NCBI RefSeq assembly: GCF_963678635.1
Contig: NC_087066.1
Coordinates: 58,484,312 to 58,548,311, forward strand
DNA length: 64,000 bases
Origin: Symsagittifera roscoffensis
Taxonomy: Eukaryota > Xenacoelomorpha > Acoela > Convolutidae
Direction of reading: 5' to 3'
Each line of letters begins with the position of its first letter. The stretch's first letter is position 1. Made by a program: the position numbers and the translations under genes. Shown here piece after piece: positions 22,907 to 34,278 of the stretch. The notes beneath the pieces are model-generated. The model ran no database searches and had not been told where the DNA came from. It saw only the letters and a list, made by a program, of their open reading frames with translations.

Positions 22907-23054
22907 GTAAAATTGAGAACATTTGAGCCGTGAATGAACACTCATTGCATCGATAAACAATAAGCCGTTTTTCAACAAAATTTTTGTCACGCTCATGGCG
23001 ACTTCTGTTGCTCTTATTTGCATATTTCAGTGGACAAAAATTGCATTTGAACAT
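22906..23054 (-). pseudogene. PolB1 zinc-finger start, fragment (unit boundary 1/2)
   Basis: ATG at 23,054 opens MFKCNFCPLKYANKSNRSRH and YRCNECSFTAQMF, the same first fingers as at 14,249. It is then cut and joined to the S gene. Its presence marks the array boundary and shows that the duplicated unit began inside PolB1. Confidence 0.75.
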
Positions 23055-24728
23055 TTTTTGAAATAAGTTAAGCTATTGATTTTAAGAAAGAAAAAGAATC
23101 AAGTGATCTCAAATTACACTCAGAAACAACAGTAAATGGGAAGCCTAACTGTTTGTCTACCAATTGCAGAGAAAACGGTTTGTTTTTTGCGCGCGTAATT
23201 TTGAATTTGAATTAAAGTTCCCGCCAAAACTTGAATTAGATTTGAATTTCCCGCCATAACTGGCAAACTCAAATTCGATTGGACAAAACAGATAAATTGT
23301 TGTTTGAAACGTTAATAATTATTACAAACGATAGAAACTAATCTAAGCCAATCAAGTTTGGGCTAAACTTTAATCCAAAATGATTTTAGAGCCAAGAGAG
23401 AAAATTTTTAGTTTTATATTTTATCAAGTCAAATTATAAAATTGATAAAATTTTTGAAATTGCGAATAAAAGTTGCGCATGTCACAACATATGGTAGATC
23501 CTAAATATCCCAATTGTCATGGAAGTAGAATATCCTATTTAAATGTCAAAATTTGTATCAAAAGCAGTTGAAACGATGAAAAAGTAAAGCAAAAACTGAA
23601 AAATGACAGTTTTTTTTTTTCCAGGCGCATTGTTATCAATGATGTCAATCACGGAGCGGTCGCACGGTCCATGTCATCATGCATTTGTCTCAATTGTCTT
23701 TCGGTATGAAAAAAAAACCAGAAAAAGTTTTTTTCTGTAAAGAAAAATGAGTTTGTTGTTTTAGGGGGGATTAAGGGGATTAGCGTTTTTCTCGAAGACT
23801 ATTGAAAAAACATCTACTCCCTCAATCTCATTAGTCGTGCCCCTCATTGCAATTTCATAATAACACCACTTGTTCATAATAAAAAATTGCGTCTTCTGGT
23901 TGGAAGTCGCATTTTTTCGGAAAAAAGAAAAAACGATGAGTCATCAATTTAAAAAAATTGATTTTTTTAATATTTTTCTCAAATACTTAGCATGATGATG
24001 AATACTTATATTTTTTCATTATGATCAATTTTGGAGACAACAGTATCAATGATCAAATGGTAACTCCAATTTGTAGAAAAAAAATTAATGCATCTTTTTT
24101 TCCTTTTTGTAATTGAAAAATCAAATTTTTAACTAAAAAACATTTTAAAAAATAATTATTTTTATCAAAAATTTGCTTTTAAACATCTTTTATAATATTT
24201 TTCATTATGTTTAATTTGTATGATAAATGAATGAAAAAACATATGACAATATAAGTTTTCATCCAAAATTACTTTTTTACAGTTTTTTTTGACGTGAATT
24301 ATCTTTTTTTAAAAAACGAAGTTGATATTTTTTATCTTGTTTTCTAAAAATTAGCTTATATATGGATGCTTTTCAGTTTTTTTATGATCACTAATGTAAA
24401 CAAGAACTTCAATGTTAATATGTTAAATTCTATTTGTGAAAAAAAATGAAAATTTTACGGATTTTTTTTTTGTTTTTAATTGAAAAAAAAAGTCAATTAA
24501 TTAAAGATAATCAATTTTTTTAACTTCAAATTTTAAAGGCTTTTATACTAAATTTCTAATCAGAAGACAATCGTGTAATAATTAATGAACAAACACAAGA
24601 TATGAACTCAATCTTAATTTTAAAGTTAAATTATTATACACATTAAAAACGAACAAAAATCAATAAAACTCAACCTCAGTTTCAAAGTTATATAAGGTCC
24701 AATTAATCCTGCGCTTTCTCTAGTGTTG
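23055..24728. other. Spacer, unit 2, including an A/T-rich block
   Basis: Bases 23,055-23,950 repeat 14,250-15,130. Bases 23,955-24,590 are extremely A/T-rich with no gene; they recur partly at 33,480-33,955 but are absent from unit 1. Confidence 0.6.
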
Positions 24729-25340
24729 TTAGCTTTCCTTTTTTTCTTTGGCACTAGACAGAGAGAAGGGGTTAAGTTTTCCCATGTGGTTGCTCACAGT
24801 AGCCACAGGGGTACGCTTTGGAGTTGAGCAACCCGGTTCGTCAAGCCATGGTGACACTGCAGGGGAAGGATCAGCTTTCGGGTTAACTACTGATGGTGAT
24901 TCAATCTGTTCCATTCCCCATAAATGATCAAAAAATTCAATTTCTTCAAAGTATTCTAACTGGTTTTCACACATCGGAGTAACATCACAATCGTATTTAA
25001 ACAAAATTGTTTTTACTGGTTTTGATAAAGTTGAAATATCAACCTGAAGAGCAAGAGGCTGGTCAGGATCCGTATATTTACCAAATATTGTAAGGTAACA
25101 CAAATACTTTAATTTCAGTTCTTCGTCTTTCTTTGAATTTTTCAAGGAAAGTTTACTGAATAAATGTAAAAAAAAATTTGGGAATCATAATGTGATGTGT
25201 ACAAGTCCACTCATAAGAATTGAAACTTTTTTCTTCGTTAATTATTGCGACAAAATTACCGTGAACGGTTTCATAAAAAATGGTTCTTTCGTGATTGGAA
25301 TCTCCGGCAATAAATTAATAAGGCATTTTTGAAGAAAATT
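24729..25340 (-). pseudogene. Accessory gene A, unit 2
   Basis: The second half is open for 138 codons (24,729-25,145): LTIFGKYTDPDQPLALQVDI, the YDCDVTPMCENQLEYFEE block, then the Ser/Pro/Thr-rich tail. The N-terminal half has a stop at its third codon after MPY and a frameshift before the second half. Confidence 0.55.
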
Positions 25341-25794
25341 TGGAAGAAAAGGACAAACGTAACGCGGAAAGAAATGAAACTGAAATGAATTGTGAAAACG
25401 CCTCAAGAGATTAAAAGAGATGTAGTTTTTGATCAGTTTAATAAGGGAGGGCGTGTAAAATCTTTATGTTACCTTGCGTGGTATTCTATGTTTATCTAAA
25501 TTGCATTCAAACAAATAGCTTGTATCAAAAATAACGTTTAAACATTGTGACCTTTAACACCCATTAAAATTCTTATCAGTTGTACATGCACAAAATACTT
25601 ATCCATTTGAACCAAATTGCAATCCAATATCTTTGTGATATAAAGTACATGTGTATATAAATTAAAATAGATACAACGCTTTCTTTTGCAGACATATACA
25701 ATCAATCGGAACCATTCATTTCTTTCTATTCAGTTTTGAATCAAGTTACTTTGACAATTTACTCGTTACAATAAATTTTCAATAATAAGGCAAG

Positions 25795-26855
25795 ATAAAT
25801 ACTTAGTTTCTCCTGCTAAAGATGTCAAAAGAAACGGTGAGTTATTTGACAAGCTTAAACTAGCTCTCAATTATTCAGAACAACCTGCTGCAGCCAATCT
25901 CGATTCTTTAAATTTCACTGCAATCAAAAAACGTTCACCCAATTTTTGCTCTCTGCAAAATCATCTAACAAAGAAACTTCGCCAAATCAAAACGTTTGTA
26001 CGAAATCTCCGGCCGTTGGGGGACAGAAACGAATTGATAATACAGTTACGCCTGCTGCATCGTCGACGTCAAACAAATCTGCAAGAATTTCGACTTCAGT
26101 TTCAAAGAAACATACAGAAAGCAGACATGTTCAAACAGATGAGAAGAATACAGAAACTTTGAAAAGATTTGAAAGTTTAATTAATGGACCCCATTCTGCC
26201 GCTTTTTGTAAAATAATGGATATTTTGACAAGTGGATATGGAAAACTTGATGTAGATACTGATCTGCTATTTGTGAAATTCATTGTTGAAGAGAAAGTTA
26301 AGTGTTACTTGATACTTTTCATTATTCCTTTTTTATTATATTGAGTTCAGTAAACATTATTTCAACTCTCGATTTAAAACTCATTCATGTGAAACTTAAA
26401 ATTACAATATCCAGACAAATCAGTCAGATTTCAGTGTTTTTTAGCCACTTGTTTGTATTTGGATGCTGATATTATCTTGAATTTTGTTTTGAAAAACAAA
26501 CCATATGGCGGTTTAATTGGAATAGACAATTCGTCGCTCGACAAACATTTGAAACAATTCAAAATTCTTAGAATACATGCTATATTGCATGACGCAGCAG
26601 AATATTTGCAAGAAAATAATCATACCGGTCCTGGGTACACGTATGTTTTGCCTTGTCCAATAAAAAACTGTTACCTGGGTAACGTGACAGGTATTGCGTT
26701 TTGCTTATTATTTAAAGCATTCAAACCAAAGTTATTTCGTTTGTTGGAATGTTGAGTGAAAGTCATGTTAACCCAAAGAAAGAAAACTAAAAAATTGTTC
26801 TTCAAACATCTCATTATTTTAGATATTGAAGGATTTAAATGTGGCAAGAAACCAT
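25795..26855 (+). pseudogene. C/D, E and F remnants, unit 2 (B deleted)
   Basis: A deletion joins the promoter region (about 25,785) to the middle of C, removing B and the front of C. The D frame (25,946-26,344) is open. E (26,453-26,755) keeps ILRIHAILHDAAEYLQ and NHTGPGYTYVLP but lacks an in-frame start. F is a stub of about 90 bp after E, ending at the hairpin junction near 26,855. Confidence 0.65.
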
Positions 26856-27103
26856 GTTTCTTTAAATGCAAGAAACATGTTAATATGTTAAATTCTATTT
26901 GTGAAAAAAAATGAAAATTTTACGGATTTTTTTTTGTTTTTAATTAAAAAAAAGTCAATTAATTAAAAATAATCAATTTTTTTTAACTTCAAATTTTAAC
27001 GGCTTTTATACTAAATTTCTAATCAGAACACAATCGTGTAATAATTAGTGAACAAACACAAGATATAAACTCAATCCTATTTTGAAAGTTAAATTATTAT
27101 ACA
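26846..27103. repeat. Rearranged junction of units 2 and 3 with a small hairpin
   Basis: F is interrupted by CATGTTTCTT, TAAATGC, AAGAAACATG, an exact 10-bp inverted repeat around a 7-nt loop. After it comes A/T-rich spacer sequence starting TTAATATGTTAAATTC that occurs inverted at 36,430-36,640. No gene. Confidence 0.7.
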
Positions 27104-27144
27104 TTATGAACAAAAATCAAAAAAACACAACCTCAGTTTCAAAG

Positions 27145-27780
27145 TTATATAAGGTCCAAATACTCCTGCGCTTTCTCTAGTGTTGTTAGCTTTCTTTTTT
27201 TCTTTGGCACTAGACAGAGAGAAGGGGTTAAGTTTTCCATGTGGTTGCTCACAGTAGCCACAGGGGTACGCTTTGGAGTTGAGCAACCCGGTTCGTCAAG
27301 CCATGGTGACACTGCAGGGGAAGGATCAGCTTTCGGGGTAACTACTGATGGTGATTCAATCACTTCCATTCCCCATAAACGATCAAAAAATTCAATTTCT
27401 TCAAAGTATTCTAACTGGTTTTCACACATCGGAGTAACATCACAATCGTATTTAAACAAAATTGTTTTTACTGGTTTTGATAAAGTTGAAATATCAACCT
27501 GAAGAGCAAGAAGCTGGTCAGGATCCGTATATTTACCAAATATTGTAAGGTAACACAAATACTTTATATTCAGTTCTTCGTCTTTCTTTGAATTTTTCCA
27601 GGAAAGTTTACTGAATAAATGTTAAAAAATTTTGGGAATCATAATGTGATGTGTACAAGTCCACTCATCAGAATTGAAACTTTTTTGTTCGTTAATTGTT
27701 GCGACAAAATTACCGTGAACGGTTTCATAAAAAATGGTTCTTTCGTGATTGGAATATCCGGCAATAATATAACAAGGCAT
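27145..27780 (-). pseudogene. Accessory gene A, unit 3 (most complete)
   Basis: ATG 27,780 opens MPCYIIAGYSNHERTIFYET through HHIMIPKIF. After a frameshift between 27,560 and 27,625 the second half (27,145-27,558) reads LTIFGKYTDPDQLLALQVDI, then YDCDVTPMCENQLEYFEEIE, a proline/serine-rich part, and ends VPKKKRKLTTLEKAQEYLDLI (the run PKKKRKL is a classical monopartite nuclear localisation signal). Unknown family. All units show a frame break at about the same place, so either the shift is old or an intron lies there. Confidence 0.55.
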
Positions 27781-28225
27781 TTTTGAAGAAAAGTTGGAAG
27801 AAAAGGACAAACGTAACGCGAAAAGAAATGAAACTGAAATGAATTGTGAAAACGCCGCAAGAGATTAAAAGAGATGTAGTTTTTGATCAGTTTAAAAAGG
27901 GAGGGCGTGTAAAATCTTTATGTTACCTTGCGTGGTATTCTATGTTTATCTAAATTGCATTCAAACAAATAGCTTGTATCAAAAATAACGTTTAAACATT
28001 GTGACTTTTAACACCCATTAAAATTCTTATCAGTTGTACATGCACAAAAATACTTATCCATTTGAACCAAATTGCAATCCAATATCTTTGTGATATAAAG
28101 TACATGTGTATATAAATTAAAATAGATACAACGCTTTCTTTTGAAGACATATACAATCAATCGGAACCATTCATTTCTTTCTATTCAGTTTTGAATCAAG
28201 TTACTTTGACAATTTACTCGTTACA

Positions 28226-28615
28226 ATGAATAAAACCAAAACAAGCACCACAGCAAATGCAGATAAAGATTTTGGCGATTGCTATTTCGATATTTCGGAA
28301 AACAGTAAAAGATTAGTGCGTGCTACATTGAAAACATATGACCAAACAGGAATATATGTATTCCTGAAAGTTTTCAAAAATGCAACTGAAGGCGCTGAGT
28401 TTGAATGTGTACAAAGGTTTTCCTTGGGCAGCGAAGAATTTTCAAAATTGCTAAAGTCGGGAAAATCAATCCGAGCGCAAACAAATGAAACTTCTGATAC
28501 TGTTGAAAACAAAGACAAACCACAGTCTAACTGTAAACGAGCCAGGAAATCTCAATTTTCCTCAAACACAAACGATTTCAAGCACGACTCGAATTATTTT
28601 TCCTTTACAAAATGA
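28226..28615 (+). CDS. Accessory protein B, PC4-like ssDNA-binding candidate (unit 3, intact)
   Basis: A complete 129-codon frame from ATG 28,226, 117 bp downstream of a TATA box. The N-terminal 80 residues show the pattern of a PC4/p15 fold: FDISENSKRLVRATLKTYDQ, an acidic turn, then VQRFSLGSEEFSKLLKSG, that is beta strands followed by 'hxLxxEExxxLhxhh'. The Polinton-2 homologue (RLKIFLSYSS, DLIEYRRKRDTWKINRKFQL, EKEEYDKL) fits PC4 even better. The C-terminus is basic and Ser/Asn-rich. Its stop overlaps the C start (ATGA). If correct, it would bind single-stranded DNA during protein-primed replication. Alternative: an unrelated small DNA-binding protein. Confidence 0.55.
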   Translation: MNKTKTSTTANADKDFGDCYFDISENSKRLVRATLKTYDQTGIYVFLKVFKNATEGAEFECVQRFSLGSEEFSKLLKSGKSIRAQTNETSDTVENKDKPQSNCKRARKSQFSSNTNDFKHDSNYFSFTK

Positions 28616-29435
28616 CAGAAGCTATGTTCGAAGTCGTGTTACCTGATTATTTCAAAAAATTTCAACCAAATTTCAAATTTGTTATTTCTGAAAAAATTCC
28701 TAATTTATCTACTTTTAAAAATTATGCTTTTGGAAGCCACTTCAAATCTGAATATTGCCGTTTTTCAGTCGAGAATGAAATAAAAAATCATCACCAAATA
28801 TTGATTCAAGTAGATTCTGAGGAACAATTAAACCAATTTTTTCCTTCCCAAAAATATTTCAGTGTTCCTTGTATTTTCACTTGCTTCAAATACTTAGTTT
28901 CTCCTGCTAAAGATGTCAAAAGAAACGGTGATTTATTTGACAAGCTTAAACTAGCTCTCACTTATTCAGCACAACCTGCTGCAGCCAATCTCGATTTGTT
29001 AAATTTCACTGCAATTAAAAAACGTTTACCCAATTTTTGCTTTCTGCAAAATCATCTAACAAAGAAACTTCACCAAATCAAAACGTTTTTAAGAAATCTC
29101 CGGCCGTTGGGGGACAGAAACGAATTGATAATACAGTTACGCCTGCTGTATCGTCGACGTCAATCAAATCTGCAAGAATTTCGACTTCAGTTTCAAAGAA
29201 ACATACAGAAAGCAGACATGTTCAAACAGATGAGATGAATACAGAAACTTTGAAAAGATTTGAAAGTTTAAGTAATGGACCCCATTCTGCCGCTTTTTGT
29301 AAAATAATGGATATTTTGACAAGTGGATATGGAAAACTTGATGTAGATACTGATGTGCTATTTGTGAAATTTATTGTTGAAGAGAAAGTTAAGTGTTACT
29401 TGATACTTTTCATTATTCCTTTTTTATTATATTGA
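28612..29435 (+). pseudogene. Accessory gene C/D, unit 3
   Basis: ATG 28,612 overlaps the end of B. The first 142 codons (MTEAMFEVVLPDYFKKFQPN, ILIQVDSEEQLNQFFPSQKY, FTCFKYLVSPAKD) look like a real folded domain. The frame runs on to 29,238, but its last 66 codons (QNHLTKKLHQIK onward) read as the shadow of D. D (29,037-29,435), with its Ser/Thr/Lys linker and GPHSAAFCKIMDIL domain, is probably the true continuation, one nucleotide out of frame at TTTTTGCTTTC. All of units 2-5 share this break. No known family. Confidence 0.55.
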
Positions 29436-29445
29436 GTTCAGTAAA

Positions 29446-30110
29446 CATGATTTCAACTTTCGATTCAAAACTCATTCATGTGAAACTTAAAATTACAATA
29501 TCCACAAAAATCAGTCAGATTTCAGTGTATTTTAGCCACTTGTTTGAATTTGGATGCTGATATTATCTTGAATTTTGTTTTGAAAAACAGACCATATGGT
29601 GGTTTAACTGGAATAGACAATTCGTCGCTCGACAAACATTTGAAACAATTCAAAATTCTTAGAATACATGCTATATTGCATGACGCAGCAGAATATTTGC
29701 AAGAAAATAATCATACCGGTCCTGGGTACACATATGTTTTGCCTTGTCCAATAAAAAACTGTTACCTGGGTCACGTGACAGGTATTGCGTTTTGCTTATT
29801 TCTTAAAGCATTCAAACCAAAGTTATTTCGTTTGTTGGAATGTTGAGTGAAAGTCATGTAAACCCAAAGAGAGGAAACTAAAAAATTGTTTTTCATCATC
29901 TCATTATTTTAGATATTGAAGGATTTAAATGTGGCAAGAAACCTTTGATCATAAAGGAACTTTCCGTTTGCTCTGCTAATACAATTGAGACGATTCATTT
30001 TCTGCCACCAGTTCAATTCAACAATTTATCAGAAGAAGAGAAAAAAGCGTACAATTGGGTATCTAAACTTCTACACGGGCTTCGTTGGGACAAAGGTGAA
30101 CGCAAAGGTT
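29446..30110 (+). pseudogene. E and F, unit 3
   Basis: E begins at ATG 29,446 but an 8-nt loss relative to unit 1 shifts the frame. The conserved part (29,544-29,846) with AILHDAAEYL and NHTGPGYTYVLP remains. F follows with ILDIEGFKCGKK in shifted pieces and FLPP, and is cut at about 30,105 (CTTCGTTGGGACAAAGG) where the I/H tail sequence is attached. Confidence 0.6.
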
Positions 30111-31042
30111 GATTTGCCTGTTGAACCGAAATGAAGAATCACATATTTTTATGCCAAGTTTTGTGAATCATAATAAATATATTTATTGATTGTTTTCATT
30201 TTCTTTTGATCTTGTGTGATTACTAGTTGCTAACATGTCGTGTTTGAAAATTCAAATTTTCAAAAAAAAAATTTTTGCCGAAAGAAAACACACAAAATGT
30301 GAGTTTAACAGGTGAGAATTTACCAAAAGAGTTATTAGACAAAATCAGTACCGGAAAAGTAGAAAAAATTGTTCGGATACTTCTGACAGACAAAAACATA
30401 GCAAGAAAAAGGTGAGTAAGAAGTTTTTTTTCGATTGGTTACAAAATGAACTGTCCAATGATGCAAGCAACCTTATCTCCAAATTTGGTGGTTTACGCTT
30501 CAATGACTAACCAGAGTCCTGAAAACAAATTAACATCAAGAATTAAAGTTACTCTTACGCGGACAGGCATATTAGATTGTCGAGGAAAACCTCTCCTGCA
30601 AAAAACTCGAACAAATTACACTGAACGATATCGAAATCGATAATTTACGGAAGTTTCTTACAGTTCTTGACTACTTTCACCTGTACAATGTCCAGAGTCC
30701 AGGAATTTTGCCAGTGAATTCCGTTGTTCAATCTCAACCTGGAAGGGCTGCAACCTCAGCTGGGAGAGAGTAGACAAATCCATTTGCATGACCATCAGCT
30801 TCCAGCTGAACTGAAAGAATTAGTCAAAACCGATAACTTTGAGGAAATACATTTAGTTCAAGCCACAATCAGAGTTGCTGCTCATTTTGTTGTAAAGTTC
30901 AAATCTAATTGTAACCATGACAAATTCACAAAATAATAGTTTTTCTTCATTGAACGAGGAGTTGATTTGCCTGTTGAACCGAAATGAAGAATCACATATA
31001 AATATGCCAAGTTCTGTGAATCATAATAAATATAATTATTGA
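30108..31042 (+). pseudogene. H (first copy), F tail and gene I, unit 3
   Basis: Same arrangement as 20,550-21,484 in unit 1, with the 852-bp internal duplication (TTGATTTGCCTGTTGAACC at 30,110 and 30,962). H copy 1 is truncated at the AAAAAGGTGAGTAAG junction near 30,410. I appears as KVTLTRTGILDCRGKPLLQK (30,446-30,643), a 70-codon frame (30,724-30,936) and a 42-codon frame ending near 31,042. Two AATAAA signals (about 30,172 and 31,025) lie after the repeated tails. Confidence 0.45.
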
Positions 31043-31087
31043 TTGTTTTCATTTTCTTTTGATCTAGTGTGATTACTAGTTGCTAAC

Positions 31088-31340
31088 ATGTCGTGTTTGA
31101 AAATTCAAATTTTCAAAAAAAAATTTTTGTTGAAAGAAAACACACAAAATGTGAGTTTAGAGGTGAGAATTTACCAAAAGAGTTATTAGACAAAATCAGT
31201 ACCGGAAACGTAGAAAACATTGTTCGGATACTTCTGACAGACAAAAAACATAGCAAGATATATAATAAAATACAAACCAAACGGCAATAGATCAGAGAGA
31301 AAAAAAGGCGATTGGTATGCAGTTGTAACTATCAACCTTG
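31088..31340 (+). pseudogene. Accessory gene H, second copy in unit 3
   Basis: Frameshifted copy of 39,660-39,953; a 65-codon frame (31,093-31,290) spans ENLPKELLDKISTG and NIVRILLTDKK. An extra A in the DKKH tract moves the DWYAVV region out of frame. Confidence 0.5.
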
Positions 31341-31367
31341 ATACAAATCAGCAAAAAAAGTCTTCCA

Positions 31368-31660
31368 GTAATAATTGAAAATTATGAAACCACTGTCGAG
31401 AACAATAATTGCGACTTTGTAGACATTGGTGGTGCCGAACAGTCTTTATCTCGCGAAAACAGATCTTGGAAACTTTGTAATTCTGTTTCTCTTCCGTCTG
31501 CAGAAGTTGTCTTTTTTCTCACAAGTCTGTTTCATTTTCATTTTGCTCTCTTTATCTATTTCAAAATTGTCTTTTTACCATCTTAGTTGTGACGAGACTG
31601 CCATTTGGCTTTCAACAGTACAGTTGGTTACATGTTACCCAATCCCAAGTTATAATAATG
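31368..31660 (+). pseudogene. Accessory gene J, unit 3
   Basis: An acidic stretch (ENYETTVENNNCDFVDIG) then FFLTSLFHFHFALFIYF and a TAG near 31,586. The C-terminal CDETAIWLST lies in another frame and runs up to the ATPase start. The 80-nt T-rich tract between GAAGTTGTC and CATCTTAG could be an intron rather than a membrane segment. Confidence 0.45.
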
Positions 31661-32341
31661 AAGAAGATCATTTCAACAAAAGATCGTCTGTTGATGTCCG
31701 TTTCAGGTCACTCAGGATCTGGCAAAACTGGTTTAATTTTTCAAATGCTTCTCAAAGGTACATTCTATCCATCGTATAACAAGATATTTTATTTTTATCT
31801 CAACGATCAACCCAAATACCGTTCCTTTGTTTCTCACAACAAATTTGATATTGAATTTATAAAATTGTCCAGCTTTGAATTTGTTAATAACTTACGGGAT
31901 TGTATGATTGTCTTTGAAGATACCTGTGAAGAAATTTTTAATGAAAAAGATTTTGTTAAATTAGCTACAGCAGGCCGACATAAAAGTGTTCATGTTATTT
32001 ATGTCAAGCACAATTTGTTTCAGCAAAGTAAGCAATCACGTACAATAGATTTGAATACAACTCAATTAATTTTGTTCAAATCACCTCGAGACATTGATTA
32101 TTTAGGCAGACAGTTGAATAATGCAAAATTCATTCGTCATGCGTATCAGTTGGCAACGAAAGAAGATTTCGGTCATTTTTTGATAGACTTGGATCCCAAA
32201 ACTTCAGAATGTCTTCGTTATTCGTCAAACATAGCTCCGCCATCACCAACCATTTTCTATTTACCATCCTCAAAAGCAGTTATCACATCTCTTGAAAATG
32301 AAAGAGAAAGAAATATGTATATTGAAGCAAATGCTCAATAG
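31658..32341 (+). CDS. Packaging ATPase (FtsK/HerA type), intact copy
   Basis: A 227-codon frame from ATG 31,658; the open frame extends 23 codons upstream from a GTG, but ATG is chosen because the Polinton-2 homologue also starts MNK at this place. Walker A: GHSGSGKTG near residue 19. Walker B region: CMIVFEDTCEE, where other copies have DD, so this otherwise best copy has an Asp-to-Glu change in the motif. Then GRHKSVHVIYVKHNLFQQSK, RTIDLNTTQLILFKSPRDID and a C-terminal YLPSSKAVITSLENE. The S gene overlaps its end. It would drive DNA packaging into the capsid. Confidence 0.85.
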   Translation: MKKIISTKDRLLMSVSGHSGSGKTGLIFQMLLKGTFYPSYNKIFYFYLNDQPKYRSFVSHNKFDIEFIKLSSFEFVNNLRDCMIVFEDTCEEIFNEKDFVKLATAGRHKSVHVIYVKHNLFQQSKQSRTIDLNTTQLILFKSPRDIDYLGRQLNNAKFIRHAYQLATKEDFGHFLIDLDPKTSECLRYSSNIAPPSPTIFYLPSSKAVITSLENERERNMYIEANAQ

Positions 32342-32465
32342 TCGCCATTGTAGATCAATTTTGACAGGAGCTGATTCAAATTTTATTAGATTTCTGTGAG
32401 ATTGTTTTGTAAATGTTTTTCTGGGACATGTTCCAGCTAACAAGAGTTTCATCGAGAGTAAGATT
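32298..32465 (+). pseudogene. Gene S, truncated (unit 3)
   Basis: ATG 32,298 inside the ATPase 3' end; it has the in-frame TGA after SNFIRFL and the cut at CATCGAGAGTAAG seen in unit 1, then antisense PolB1 sequence. Confidence 0.5.
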
Positions 32466-32614
32466 TGTAAAATTGAGAGCGTTTGAGCCGTGAATGAACA
32501 CTCATTGCATCGATAAACAATAAGCCGTTTTTCAATAAAATTTTTGTCACGCTCATGGCGACTTCTGTTGCTCTTATTTGCATATTTCAGTGGACAAAAA
32601 TTGCATTTGAACAT
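32466..32614 (-). pseudogene. PolB1 zinc-finger start, fragment (unit boundary 3/4)
   Basis: ATG 32,614: MFKCNFCPLKYANKSNRSRH and YRCNECSFTAQTL. The same truncation and partner as at 22,906-23,054, so units 1 and 3 share this seam by descent. Confidence 0.75.
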
Positions 32615-33955
32615 TTTTTGAAATAAGTTAAGCTATTGATTTTAAGAAAGAAAAAGAATCAAGTGATCTCAAATTACACTCAGAAACAACAGTAAATGGG
32701 AAGCCTAACTGTTCGTCTACCAATTGCAGAGAAAACGGTTTGTGTTTTGCGCGCGTAATTTTGAATTTGAATTAAAATTCCCGCCAAAACTTGAAATAGA
32801 TTTGAATTTCCCGGCATAACTGGCAAACTCAAATTCGATTGGACAAAACAGATAAATTGTTGTTTGAAACGTTAATAGTTATTACAAACGATAGAAACTA
32901 ATCTAAGCCAACCAAGTTTGGGCTAAACTTTAATCCAAAATGATTTTAGAGCCAAGAGAGAAAAGTTTTAGTTTTATATTTTATCAATTCAAATTATAAA
33001 TTGATAAAATTTTTGAAATTGCGAATAAAAGTTGCGCATGTCACAACATATGGTAGATCCTAAATATCTCAATTGTCATGGAAGTAGAATATCCTTTATA
33101 AATGTCAAAATTTGTATCAAAAGCAGTTGAAACGATGAAAAAGTAAAGCAAAAACTGAAAAATGACAGTTTTTTAACTTTCCAGGCGCATTGTTATCAAT
33201 GATGTCAATCACGGAGCGGTCGTACGGTCCATGTCATCATGCATTTGTCTCAATTGTCTTTCGGTATGAAAAAAAACCAGAAAAAGTTTAAGGGGGGATT
33301 AAGGGGATTAGCGTTTTTCTCGAAGACTATTGAAAAAACATCTACTCTCTCAATCTCATTAGTCGTGCCCCTCATTGCAATTTCATAAAAACACAACTTG
33401 CTCATAATAAAAAATTGCGTCTTCTGGTTGAAAGTCGCATTTTTTTGGAAAAATGAAAAAATGATGTGTCATCAATTAAAAAAAATTGATTTTTACTATT
33501 TTTCTCAAATATTTAGCATGATGATGAATAATTATATTTTTTCATTATGATCAATTTTGGAGACAACAGTATCAATGATCAAATGGTAACTTCAATTTGT
33601 AGAAAAAAAATTAATGCATTTTTTTTTCCTTTTTGCAATTGAAAAATCAAATTTTTAACTAAAAAACATTTTAAAAAATAATTATTTTTATCAAAAATTT
33701 GCTTTTAAACATCTTTTATAATATTTTTCATTATGTTTAATTTGTATGATAAATGAATGAAAAAACATATGACAATATAAGTTTTTATCCAAAATTACTT
33801 TTTTCCAGTTTTTTTTGACGTGAATTATCTTTTTTCAAAAAACGAAGTTGATATTTTTTATCTTCTTTTCTAAAAATTAGCATATATATGGATGCTTTTC
33901 AGTTTTTTTATGATCACTAATGTAAACAAGAACTTCAATGTTAATATGTTAAATC
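32615..33955. other. Spacer, unit 4
   Basis: Copy of 23,055-24,420: the PolB1 upstream spacer, then the A/T-rich block. It is cut at about 33,955 (AATATGTTAAATCC) and joined to the middle of A. No gene. Confidence 0.6.
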
Positions 33956-34278
33956 CAAAATTGTTTTTACTGGTTTTGATAAAGTTGAAATATCAAACTG
34001 AAGAGCAAGAGGCTGGTCAGGATCCGTATATTTACCAAATATTGTAAGGTAACACAAATACTTTATATTCAGTTCTTCGTCTTTCTTTGAATTTTTCCAG
34101 AAAGTTTACTGAATAAATGTAAAAAAATTTTGGGAATCATAATGTGATGTGTACAAGTCCACTCATCAGAATTGAAACTTTTTTCTTCGTTAATTATTCC
34201 GACAAAATTACCGTGAACGGTTTCATAAAAAATGGTTCTTTCGTTATTGGAATATCCGGCAATAAAATAACAAGGCAT
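33956..34278 (-). pseudogene. Accessory gene A, unit 4 (C-terminus deleted)
   Basis: ATG 34,278 opens MPCYFIAGYSNNERTIFYET. The second half is reduced to the YTDPDQPLALQ-like region before the cut at 33,956, so the acidic block and basic tail are gone. Confidence 0.55.

Noticed and set aside
29037-29060. Programmed -1 frameshift at TTTTTGC between C and D
   Set aside because: The slippery sequence is imperfect and no stable downstream structure is evident; not claimed, only noted as a possibility in the findings.
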